A stretch of 64,000 nucleotides of DNA, taken from assembly GCF_019599275.1 (NCBI RefSeq), contig NZ_JAHZTD010000006.1, positions 1 through 64,000 of the forward strand, written 5' to 3'. The DNA is from Hymenobacter sp. HSC-4F20. Its GTDB lineage: Bacteria > Bacteroidota > Bacteroidia > Cytophagales > Hymenobacteraceae. How positions within the stretch are numbered: position 1 is the first letter of the stretch; every line of letters begins with the position of its first letter. The position numbers were made by a program, and so were the translations under genes. The notes below the pieces were generated by a model. It worked only from the letters and a program-made list of their open reading frames with translations. It did no database searches and was not told where the DNA came from. Shown piece by piece: positions 28,495-38,000 of this stretch.

Positions 28495-29241
28495 TCACGG
28501 ACGGGCCGGAAGCTCGACGAGCTGGGGCTCCTGCCCCCGCCGGTAAAGCAGCACCTGCTCGCCTTGCCCAATCAGGGCCGCGTGGGCCAGCCCCAGAAAC
28601 AGCCCGTGCTCTACCAGGCCCGGAATCTGCTCCAACTCCCGGGCCAGGGCGGCCGGGTCCGGGAGCAGACCAAAGTGGCAATCCACCAGCAGGTTTCCCT
28701 GGTCGGTGCGGGCGGGTTGGGCAGGCTGCGTCCGGTCCGGCCGCACTACGGGGTGGCCCCCCAGCGAAGTTACTGCATCCAGTACCCATGGCACGGCGAA
28801 GGGCACTACTTCCAGCGGAAGCGGAAACTGGCCCAGTTGCCGCACCTGCTTGGTGCTATCGGCCAGGATGAGCAGGGAGTTGGCGGCCGTTGCCAGCACC
28901 TTCTCGCGCAGCAGGGCCCCGCCTCCGCCTTTGATAAGCTGTAGCTGGGCATCCAGCTCGTCGGCCCCATCTACGGTTAAATCCAGGCGCATTCCGCGGC
29001 GAGGCTCGACCAGCGGGATGCCAGCCTGCCGGGCCAGCGCCTCACTGACCAAGGAAGTAGCAACGGCCTGCACCTGGAAGCGGCCGGCCCGCACAGCCGC
29101 CCCCAGGTGCGCAATAAAGTACGCGGCGGTACTGCCGCTACCCAATCCCAGGAGCATTCCGCTCTGCACCCAGTGCAGGGCCGCGCTGGCAGCCCGCTGT
29201 TTTTCCTGCTCTGCCGGAGCCACTGAAGGAGTATCTGTCAT
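28495..29241 (-). CDS. rpiA: Ribose-5-phosphate isomerase A
   Basis: 248 residues. Conserved RpiA motifs are visible: MLLGLGSGSTAAYFI near residue 30, DLTVDGADELD, and LIKGGGGALLREKVLA. It interconverts ribulose 5-phosphate and ribose 5-phosphate, the step after Gnd. It is convergent with pgl, so it belongs to the same functional set but not the same transcript. It is the only non-oxidative branch enzyme in the window. Confidence 0.96.
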   Translation of the reverse strand: MTDTPSVAPAEQEKQRAASAALHWVQSGMLLGLGSGSTAAYFIAHLGAAVRAGRFQVQAVATSLVSEALARQAGIPLVEPRRGMRLDLTVDGADELDAQLQLIKGGGGALLREKVLATAANSLLILADSTKQVRQLGQFPLPLEVVPFAVPWVLDAVTSLGGHPVVRPDRTQPAQPARTDQGNLLVDCHFGLLPDPAALARELEQIPGLVEHGLFLGLAHAALIGQGEQVLLYRRGQEPQLVELPARP

Positions 29242-29642
29242 ACACTAAACATACGGAGAAGAGGCCGCTACGCCCGCCTCGCTGCTGGCCGCCAGCGCCC
29301 TATCAACCCGCAACCGGCCCCCGCCCCCGATAAAAGATGCCCTAATGGCTGCGCCGACCGCCCCGTAGAACCGGCAACAACCTCTACGGTAGCGGCTGAT
29401 CAGTGCCTCGTGCTGCGGGGCGTCAGCCAGTTAGTATACTTCCGGCTAGATCGGCTCGAACCGGGCCGGCTGGCTACCCCGAGCTACCACCGTTTACCCT
29501 CCTCTTCCGCGCACAAATTTTGCAAGATTCCGAAAGGATTCCGTACCAACACTGGCCCCTGCAGGCTGTTTCTTTGTAGCGTACCCAGGGACCTCATTTC
29601 TCCGGGCTGAACTGGCCGCAACTGCCCTGAGTACGCCTTTTT
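29242..29642. other. Divergent intergenic region between rpiA and copA
   Basis: 400 bases with no believable gene. It must hold the promoters of both genes. TTTCTTTG (29569-29576) is one base off the -7 consensus on the plus strand for copA. No clear metal-regulator operator was seen. Confidence 0.45.
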
Positions 29643-31916
29643 ATGGAACCCGTCACCCAAACTGAAACCCTCGACATCGAAGGCATGACCTGTGCCTCGT
29701 GCGCCTCCTTCGTGGAGAAGTCGCTTAGCCGCACCCCCGGCGTACAGCGGGCAGTGGTCAATTTTGCTACCGAAAAAGCAACGGTAGACTACCTGCCCGG
29801 GCAGGCTACTCCGGCCAGCCTGAAAGAAGCCGTGGTACAGGCCGGCTACGGCGTGCTGGAACGCGCCCCCAATACCCTTGCCGCCGACCGCCAAGCCGAA
29901 ATCGACCGGCAGAAGGCCGAAGCCTACCGCCGGCTTACCCGCCGCTTCTGGGTGGCGGCCGGCCTGGCGGGGGGTATCATGCCGCTGAGTATGCTCATGC
30001 TGTGGCCGGGCCTGCTGCCAGGCGTGCCCATGCAGGCTATCAACTACCTCTTGCTGCTGCTTACCCTGCCCGTGCTGCTGTACTGCGGGCGGGAGTTCTA
30101 CGCCTCGGCCTGGAACAGCTTCCAGCACCGGGCCGCCACCATGGACACCCTCATTGCCCTGGGCACCGGGGCGGCATTTCTCTACAGCCTGGCAGCTACG
30201 GTGGTGCCGGGCTGGTTTATGCGCCGGGGCATCCCGCCCGAGGTGTACTATGATACCACTGCCACCATCATTGCCCTTATTCTACTGGGCAAAGTGTTGG
30301 AGATGCGCGCCAAAACCCAAACGTCGGCCGCCATTAGAGCCTTGCTGGACCTGCAAGCCAAAACGGCCCGGGTAGTACGCCCCGGTGGCCTGGAAGTAGA
30401 CGTGCCCCTTGAGCAAGTGCAACTCGGCGACGTGGTAGTGGTGCGTCCCGGGGAGAAAATAGCGACCGATGGTGTGGTGGAAGACGGCTATTCTGCTGTA
30501 AATGAAGCTATGCTAACCGGCGAGAGCCTGCCCGTGGAGAAAAAAGCGGGCGACCCGGTATTCGGGGCCACGCTCAATAAAACCGGGTCTTTCCGCTTCC
30601 GCGTAACCAAAGTGGGGGCAGACACTAGGCTTTCCCAGATCGTGAAGCTGGTAGAAGACGCGCAGGGAAGCCGCGCACCTATTCAGCGCCTGGCCGACAA
30701 AGTCAGCGCCATCTTCGTGCCCACGGTGGTCATTATAGCTCTCCTCACGTTTGTGCTCTGGTTTAGTCTGGCCCCAGTGGACGTACGCTTGCCGCTGGCC
30801 TTAGTCAACTTTGTGGCTGTGCTGATCATTGCCTGTCCCTGCGCATTGGGGCTGGCTACGCCCACGGCCATTATGGTGAGCACCGGGAAGGGAGCCCAGT
30901 ACGGCGTGCTGATTCGCTCTGCCGAAGCCCTGGAAAAGGCCTACCAGGTGAATACGGTGCTGCTGGACAAAACCGGTACCATTACCCGCGGAGAGCCCAC
31001 CGTAACGGAAGTGGTGGCCGCAAGGGGGCAGGCTGCCGCGCGCCTGCTGCAAGTGGCAGCCGCTGTGGAGCGCCTCTCGGAGCACCCGCTGGCCCAGGCC
31101 GTGGTACGCTACGCCGAGCAGCAGTCGGTGCCGGCCCTGGCCGCTACTCACTTCCGGGCTGTGGAAGGACACGGAGCCGCTGCCAGCGTGCAGGGGCAGG
31201 CCGTACTTATCGGCAACCAGGGCCTGCTCCGCAAGGAAGGCATTGCGCTACCCCCGGAGCTGACGGCGCCGGCCGAGCAGCTGCTGGCCCAGGCCCGGAC
31301 GGTACTTTATGTGGCCGTAGAGGGGCAGGCCGTGGGACTGCTCGGGGTGGCCGACACCGTACGCGACACCTCGGCGGCAGCAATTCAGCGCCTGCAGCAG
31401 CACGGCATTGAAGTAGTGATGATGACCGGCGACAATCCGCAGACTGCCGCCCAGGTCGCCAGGCAGGTAGGGATTCAGCAGTTCTTTGCCGAGGTACTAC
31501 CCCAGGATAAGGCCAGCAAGGTCCGGGAGTTGCAAGCGCAGGGCCGGGTAGTGGCCATGGTCGGCGACGGCATCAACGACGCCCCCGCCCTGGCCCAGGC
31601 CGACGTCGGGCTGGCCATTGGCGCGGGCACCGATGTAGCCCTGGAAGCCGCCGGCATCACGCTGATGCGCTCGGATCTGGGCGGGGTAGTGACGGCCATT
31701 GAGCTGAGCCGGCAGACCATGCGCACCATCCGGCAAAACCTGTTTTTTGCGTTTCTCTACAACACCCTGGGTATTCCGGTGGCCGCCGGCCTCCTGTACC
31801 CCGTATTCGGGGTGCTGCTTTCGCCCATGCTGGCGGCGGGCGCCATGGCCTTGAGTTCTGTATCGGTGCTCACCAACTCGCTGCGCCTACGCGGCTTCTC
31901 CTCTGCTACCCACTAA
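29643..31916 (+). CDS. copA: Copper-translocating P1B-type ATPase
   Basis: 757 residues. An N-terminal heavy-metal-associated domain has GMTCASC with Cys17 and Cys20. The actuator TGES is at 292-295, the transmembrane metal site CPC is at 398-400 and the phosphorylation motif DKTGT is at 442-446; GDGINDAPALAQADVG is further on. The C-terminal helices carry YNTLGIPVAAG and MALSSVSVLTNSLRL, which mark the Cu(I) subgroup. It exports copper from the cytoplasm. No chaperone or CueR-type regulator lies beside it. Confidence 0.95.
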   Translation: MEPVTQTETLDIEGMTCASCASFVEKSLSRTPGVQRAVVNFATEKATVDYLPGQATPASLKEAVVQAGYGVLERAPNTLAADRQAEIDRQKAEAYRRLTRRFWVAAGLAGGIMPLSMLMLWPGLLPGVPMQAINYLLLLLTLPVLLYCGREFYASAWNSFQHRAATMDTLIALGTGAAFLYSLAATVVPGWFMRRGIPPEVYYDTTATIIALILLGKVLEMRAKTQTSAAIRALLDLQAKTARVVRPGGLEVDVPLEQVQLGDVVVVRPGEKIATDGVVEDGYSAVNEAMLTGESLPVEKKAGDPVFGATLNKTGSFRFRVTKVGADTRLSQIVKLVEDAQGSRAPIQRLADKVSAIFVPTVVIIALLTFVLWFSLAPVDVRLPLALVNFVAVLIIACPCALGLATPTAIMVSTGKGAQYGVLIRSAEALEKAYQVNTVLLDKTGTITRGEPTVTEVVAARGQAAARLLQVAAAVERLSEHPLAQAVVRYAEQQSVPALAATHFRAVEGHGAAASVQGQAVLIGNQGLLRKEGIALPPELTAPAEQLLAQARTVLYVAVEGQAVGLLGVADTVRDTSAAAIQRLQQHGIEVVMMTGDNPQTAAQVARQVGIQQFFAEVLPQDKASKVRELQAQGRVVAMVGDGINDAPALAQADVGLAIGAGTDVALEAAGITLMRSDLGGVVTAIELSRQTMRTIRQNLFFAFLYNTLGIPVAAGLLYPVFGVLLSPMLAAGAMALSSVSVLTNSLRLRGFSSATH

Positions 31917-32181
31917 CGGTACCGCTGAACTGCTGGTACCCCTGAGCGGGCTGGTGGTAGCGGCCCTCGTATTCTGTTCTTTTTCGCCCCGTATCCAAGG
32001 ATCAGCGCCATTTCTTGCCTGAGCGCGGTATGGGAAAGCCCACAACATACCACGGGCAGCTATACCAAGGCAAGCACCAGTGCCGCGTCCCGCCGAGGCG
32101 CCTGGGCTGCTGGGCGAAGTACCGGCGCTGCTAGTTGCACCAGGTGCTCTAAGCAAGGGATAGTCAGCGGCCTGGCCGCGC

Positions 32182-32595
32182 TTACACGGCCTGCTTGCTC
32201 AGGTGGCGGGGGGCCGCATATGCAGGCTCTTTGCCTGATACCTTCGGCGAACGGCGCCACCGGCGCAGGCGGGTAGTAATGGCGTACGGAATGCCCACGC
32301 AGATGCAGGAGGAGAGCAGGTTGAAGACCATAGGAATAGCCAGCCAGGCCAACGAGGGCAGGGAGGAGTTGCGGGTTAGCCACAGGAGTTGGGGGCGGCC
32401 GCTTATCAACAGGCCATACCCCAGGGCTATTAGTATTTCACTCACGACTACGGCCCGTAGAAACCCAGGCGACTTCCACCAGAACGCGCTGCTTACGCCC
32501 ACCAGCATCCAGGCGGCCAGCAGCTCTGGTCCTTGCAGCCCCATATGGATGACCAGCAGAGCCCCACACAAGGGCAACAGGTTGTTATACCGCAT
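32182..32595 (-). CDS. Small integral membrane protein of unknown function
   Basis: 137 residues with about four hydrophobic segments (residues near 5-22, 26-40, 46-64 and 78-105) and a basic C-terminal tail (TRLRRWRRSPK). No family is recognised. It starts five bases after the acylase stop on the same strand, so it is the last gene of the NRPS-A transcript and could have a role in export, immunity or membrane anchoring of the pathway. The 265-base gap to the copA end holds nothing recognised. Confidence 0.6.
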   Translation of the reverse strand: MRYNNLLPLCGALLVIHMGLQGPELLAAWMLVGVSSAFWWKSPGFLRAVVVSEILIALGYGLLISGRPQLLWLTRNSSLPSLAWLAIPMVFNLLSSCICVGIPYAITTRLRRWRRSPKVSGKEPAYAAPRHLSKQAV

Positions 32596-32600
32596 AGAAG

Positions 32601-34967
32601 TTAGTGTTTAACGAAATGGATTTGCTGAGAAATAGACGTTAACTCTGCCGGTGTGGAAACGAATTGCGTCGGATGGACGGTGTTTTGCTTCCAGGCGCCA
32701 AGCTGCTGACCGTAGAACCGGGAGTTTAGGCGGCCGCTTTGCCCTCCTCCGGTTATCATCCACGAGGCCACGCCCCGGGGCCCTATCTCCACCACGGTCC
32801 GAATCACGGAATGCGCGTCGTAGTTCACGTTGATCGTATTCTCGCTGCCGCCTACCCCGCGCACCGGCATTTCCAGCCCGGGCAGCGAGGATATGTGCGC
32901 TACCGAGAAGTCATAGGTAAGGTCGGTGGACGCCGCGCCCTCGGCTGCTTGGTGGGCGCTGGCCGTTTGGTAGAGTGAATCCGTTTGGGCCATCATGCGG
33001 CGAAATACCGCGTTGCTCCGGATCTTGCCCGTGGCCACAGGCAAGGCCTCGTACTTAAGCAGAAAATTAAGCAGCTGGTCGAAAGAAGGCGCAGTTTTGA
33101 CGTGCAGCTGATCGGCTAGTTTTTTAGCCGTCAGCGCGGCACTGCGCCGAAAGCACTTATAGAAGAGGGCTTCCTTCGTTGTGGCATCGAGGGTACCGTT
33201 CCACTGGGCCAGCCGCTGCCAAGTAGCGGACCGTTCCCGGGGGGTAGTATACTTCTGCAGCAGCTGTTTCAGATCAGACACTGACAAATCGACCACGTCC
33301 TGCTGCATGGCTATCATGTTATCCTTGGTGAGAGCGGAGCCCTGCTGGAGCAGCGTCCGGATGCGGCGCGGGCGGTACAGGTCCTCGAACCAGTGCGCGG
33401 CGTAGTAATAGCGGCCGCGCTGCGGTTCCTGATTGGCCGAGAACAGGTAGGCCTGACTGGGGTTGTAGGCCTGCGGCAACGAGTCGAAGGGCACGTAGCG
33501 CTGGATGGGACGGGTAGTGCCATCCAGCATGCCACCCGCGTACCGGGCAGGCTTGATGGGCATCCGGCCGGCGCTAATTTCCCCGATGTTGCCGTCCACA
33601 TCCCCGTACACAAAGTTCTGGGACGGATAGTCGTAGTGGCGCAAGGCCGTGCGGAACTCCTGCCAGTTGGTGGCCTGCATAACGCGCCACAGGGCCTGCA
33701 CGGCTTGCGTGCCGTACTGCGGGTGCCAGCGCAGGGCGTATACCAGCGGGCCTTTCCGCACTACCCGGCCAAACACGGAGTACTCCACCCGCTCTACCTC
33801 GTCGGCGCCGTCTTTCACTTGCAGGCGGTAGTCTTTGGTCTGCATCTGCTGCCAGCGCCCATCCAGCCAGTAGGCGGTGCTATCCTGGGGGTTGAGGCGC
33901 AGCACGTACTGCTCGGTCACGTCCCAGCTGCCGTTGGTTACGCCCCAGGCAATGCGGTTGCTGTGGCCCGTAAGCACCATCGGGATGCCCGGAATGGTGT
34001 AGCCGTACAAGTGGAAGCTGGGGCACTGGAGCTGCACCTCGTAGAAAATATTGGGTGAGGTCAGCACCAGATGCGGGTCGTTGCAGAGCAGCACGTTGCC
34101 CGAGGCCGTGCGCTGCGGCCCCACTACCCAGTTGTTGCTGCCTAAGCTTTTGGTGGTGGGCCGGGTGGCGAAGGTATTGGCCTGCTGCGGCCGAAAAACG
34201 GCTACTACGGCGTTGCCAGCCGCCGGCTGGGGGGCGCGCGCCGGCCCGGCACTGGCTGGCACAATCAGGTCGTGGTTGGTAGGATAGTCGGGGTAGAGCA
34301 TGCGGCGCACCTGCTCGGGCAGCTTGTCCAGCAGCTCCTGCTTATCGATGTAATCATCGTAGTAGGAAAGCTGGGCGGCCACGTACCACTGCAGCAGAAA
34401 GGAATAGTACGGCTTCCAGGCTTGCGGAGAGCGGCCGAAGAGCAGGTACATTGGGTCGCGCTGGGCGGGAGCTTCCTGGCCCAGGTAGGCATTAACCCCC
34501 TGACTGTAGGCGCTCAGGTAGGCGTGTAGGGCGGGGTCGGCTGCGCGCAGGCTATCTAATATCAGCTCGCCTTTGCGTTCGAACTCAAACGGCTTCCACT
34601 CCCTGTCCGAGCCCAGCCCCGATTCCCCCACCATCTCGGCCAGCCGGCCGCTTACCACGTGGGAGAGCAGCTCCATCTGAAAGTACCGCTCTTTGGCGTG
34701 CATATACCCCAGAGCATACGCAACGGCCGGGGCATCCTTGCCAAAAATATGCGGAATAGCCAGCGTATCCACGTACACCTGAGCTGCTTGCACCGGCGTA
34801 CGCAGCGTAAGCACCGGGGTGGGCGCGGGTTCCTGTAGCGAAAGAATGCCCCCGTGATAGGCCGCAATGTTGGCCGCGGAGTTGCCGCCCCAACTTGTTG
34901 ACTGGCTTACCCACACCCACGCGAGCAGCAGGCTCGCCAGGCCCGCCAGGCTTAGATAATGCTTCAT
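32601..34967 (-). CDS. Periplasmic penicillin-acylase-type amidase (Ntn hydrolase)
   Basis: 788 residues, a full-length S45-family precursor. A signal or anchor segment (LAGLASLLLAWVWVS, residues 7-21) directs export. The alpha part includes IPHIFGKDAPAVAYALGYMHAKERYFQMEL. The autoprocessing site is GSNNW with Ser277 as the new N-terminal nucleophile of the beta chain; NDPHL and HVISDG-like binding regions follow. The gene starts 33 bases after NRPS-A on the same strand. In pyoverdine and several prodrug-type antibiotics, a periplasmic acylase of this family removes an N-terminal fatty acyl or peptide group after export, and a similar role is likely here. The substrate is inferred only. Confidence 0.9.
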   Translation of the reverse strand: MKHYLSLAGLASLLLAWVWVSQSTSWGGNSAANIAAYHGGILSLQEPAPTPVLTLRTPVQAAQVYVDTLAIPHIFGKDAPAVAYALGYMHAKERYFQMELLSHVVSGRLAEMVGESGLGSDREWKPFEFERKGELILDSLRAADPALHAYLSAYSQGVNAYLGQEAPAQRDPMYLLFGRSPQAWKPYYSFLLQWYVAAQLSYYDDYIDKQELLDKLPEQVRRMLYPDYPTNHDLIVPASAGPARAPQPAAGNAVVAVFRPQQANTFATRPTTKSLGSNNWVVGPQRTASGNVLLCNDPHLVLTSPNIFYEVQLQCPSFHLYGYTIPGIPMVLTGHSNRIAWGVTNGSWDVTEQYVLRLNPQDSTAYWLDGRWQQMQTKDYRLQVKDGADEVERVEYSVFGRVVRKGPLVYALRWHPQYGTQAVQALWRVMQATNWQEFRTALRHYDYPSQNFVYGDVDGNIGEISAGRMPIKPARYAGGMLDGTTRPIQRYVPFDSLPQAYNPSQAYLFSANQEPQRGRYYYAAHWFEDLYRPRRIRTLLQQGSALTKDNMIAMQQDVVDLSVSDLKQLLQKYTTPRERSATWQRLAQWNGTLDATTKEALFYKCFRRSAALTAKKLADQLHVKTAPSFDQLLNFLLKYEALPVATGKIRSNAVFRRMMAQTDSLYQTASAHQAAEGAASTDLTYDFSVAHISSLPGLEMPVRGVGGSENTINVNYDAHSVIRTVVEIGPRGVASWMITGGGQSGRLNSRFYGQQLGAWKQNTVHPTQFVSTPAELTSISQQIHFVKH

Positions 34968-35000
34968 CTTGCTAGTAGACTGGTTGATAGTGGAGTGGAA

Positions 35001-38000
35001 TTAGATGGTGAATTCTTCGGTAAGCTCCTGAGTAATATCCTGATAGTCGGTTTGCAGCCAGGCGGCCACCTCCAGGGCTTCGGCGAGCTGTGCAATGGTT
35101 ACCAGCTTAAATAGCTCCTTAATGCTGAGCTGCACACCAAAGGTTTGCTGCAGGGCGATGCGCAGCTTCATCAGCAGCATGCTGTTGCCACCGACATCAA
35201 AAAAGTTGTCGGTGATGCCCGGCTGGGGCCGGCCCAGCAGCTCTTCCCATAGCTGCACCAGCATTCGTTGCGTTTCGGTGGTAGCGGCTACCCGCTCTGT
35301 GCTGCCGGCCGTCACGTCGACCTGGGCAAGCAAGGCTGTTTTGTCTACTTTGCCGTTTTTGTTGAGCGGAATGTGTTCTACCCGGGTCAGCACGCTGGGC
35401 ACCATGTAGTCCGGCAGCTGGGTGCGCAGGTACTGTTTAATGCCGGCGGTATCCAATGCGGCCGCCGGCATCAGCAGGAAGGCCAGCACCTGGGGTTGCC
35501 CGGCGTACTGGTGGCAGAACACGGCGGCCTGTTGCACCTGTTCAGCCTGCTCCAGTACGCGGCGTATTTCCTCTAGCTCAATTCGCAGTCCCCGAATTTT
35601 TACCTGCTCATCAACGCGGCCGATAAACTCCAACTGTAGGGCATGGTCCCACTTTACCAGGTCGCCCGTTTTATAGAGTTTCTCGCCGGCCGCAAATGGG
35701 CTGTCCACAAACTTCTCCCTGGTTTCCTGCGGCAGGTTCACGTAGCCCTCCGCCAGGCTGGCCCCGCCAATGTACAGCTCCCCGATAACACCCGCCGGTA
35801 CGCAGTGGCGCTGCTTGTCCAGCACGAACGCCCGGGTGTTTTTCAGGGGCCGCCCGATGATGTTGCGCTCAAAGTGCCGCACGTCCTGGTTTACTACGGC
35901 ATCAATTACCGCCTCCGTGGGGCCGTAGTGGTTGTTGAGCCGTACGGTGGGCAGCTTGCTTTTCAGCAGCTCCACCAGCTTCTTGTTCAAGGACTCCCCC
36001 CCGATGCAACATACGCGCAGGGACCGCGCCAGCGAGGCGCAGAGGGGGGCGGAAAGGTGCTGGCAGAAGGTCTCGATGAAGGTGGGCGTGCCCTGCAGCA
36101 CCCGCACCTGCTCCTGGGCGAGAACCCCGGCCAACTCCTGTGGCTGCAGGAGCAGCTGCGGATCGGGGATTACCAGTTTGCCGCCGGATAGCAGCGGTAG
36201 CAGCAGCTCCAGCAGGGAAACATCGAAGCTGTAATTCGTGAGCAGGATGGTGTGCACGGGCTCAGCCAGCCCCAGCAGCTCCAGCTCTACCTGCAGCTTG
36301 TCGGCCAGGGCCGCGTGCCCAACGGCTACCCCTTTGGGCCGCCCCGTGGTACCGGACGTGTAGAGCAGGTAGGCCGTGGGCCACGGCTGCCACGCCAGGC
36401 TCGCCCCCGCGGAGTACCCCGCACTTTCCAGGCACTCCGTAGCGGTAAGCACGAGCCGGCATTCGGCGTCGGCGATAATCAGCTGCTTTCTGGCCTCCGG
36501 ATAGGCCGGATTGATGGGTACGTATACGCCACCAGCCATCCAGATGCTGAGCATGGCCACGGGCAGCCAGGCCGAGGGGTCCAGCATGACCCCTACCCGG
36601 TCGCCGGGGCGCACGCCCTTCGCTTCCCGCAGGTAGTGGGCAGTGCGCCGGACTTCGGCCGCCAGCTCCCGGTAGCTCAGGCACTGCCGGCCGGAGGCAA
36701 CAGCGGTAGCTTCCGGCGTATCGTTCTCCCAGTTAGCCAGCCACGAGCCCCATACCGCCGAGGTAGGGGCCGGCTCGGGGGCTGGCAGCGGCCCAGGGCC
36801 GGCCAGCAGCTGCCGCTCGGCGGCCGAGAGCAGGTCGAGAGTCTCAATGGGCGTATCGAGGTGAGTTACAACCTGCTCGGCAAGCGCAATAAAATGGGAG
36901 GCCAGTTGCCGAGCAAACCAGTCGCTGAACAGCCCCGTGTTGTACTCCAGCGCCAGACTGAGGCCCTGCCCGTCGGGGGTATAGGAAAAGCCGAACGCCA
37001 TATCAAACTGGCTGCTTTCGCGCGGCAGCTCCTGGTAAGGCGTAACGGCCACACCGGGAAGGCTGGCGTCAGGGCTGGGCTGGTGCAAGTGGCTCAGCGT
37101 TGCCTGGTTGTGCAGCACCAGCATGATATCAAACAGGGGCGAGCGGCTGGGTTCCAGGGCGTACGGCAGCTTGTCGAGGAGTTTATCCAGGGGGTAGCTG
37201 CGGTGCTGGTAGGCCTGCAGCAACTCCTGCTTCTGCACTTGCAACAGCTCGCGGAAGGACTGGCGGCCGCTGAACTCGGTGCGGATAGCCAGCACGTTCA
37301 GCAGCAGCCCAACCTGCTGCTGAAGCTCGGGCTGCTCGCGGTTGGCCAGCGGCGTCCCGATAACGGTGCACTCCTGGCCGGTATAGCGGAACAAGGTGGC
37401 GTTCAGCAAGGCAAACAACCCCATAAAGAGCGTGGCTCCTTCCGCCTCGCACACGGCCTGCAGCCGCTGCTGCAGCTCTCCGGCCAGGGGCAGCACTACC
37501 TCGGCCCCGCTAAAGGTTCTGGCCGAGGGGCGGGGGTGCTGGGTGGGCAAATCCAGTACCGGGGCTTTTTCCGCGAACTTGCCTAGCCAGTAGGCTTCGT
37601 CGGCGGGCTGGGGCGTTTGTTCCTGCTGCCGGGCCCAGCGCACATAGTCCCGGAACTGAATAGGCAGCGCGGGCAAGGCGGCGGGCTGCCCGGCGGCGCG
37701 GGCACGGTAGCCGGCCATAAACTCCCGGAACAGCACCTCCACGGACCACCCGTCGCTGATGATGTGGTGCATGACGTACACGAGCAGGTAGTCGGCGGGG
37801 GCGAGGGTAATCAGCGCAGCGCGCAGCAGGGGCCCGGTTGTCAGCTCAAACGGGCGGTACAGCACCTCCCGCAGCAGGGTGTGCCGGGCCGCTTCGTCAG
37901 GCTCGGTGCTCAGGTCGTAACAGGTAAGAACGTTGGGGGCCACTTCTTCCGGGGCCAGCACCTGCTGGTATACCTCACCGGTGCTGTCTTCCTGAAAGAC

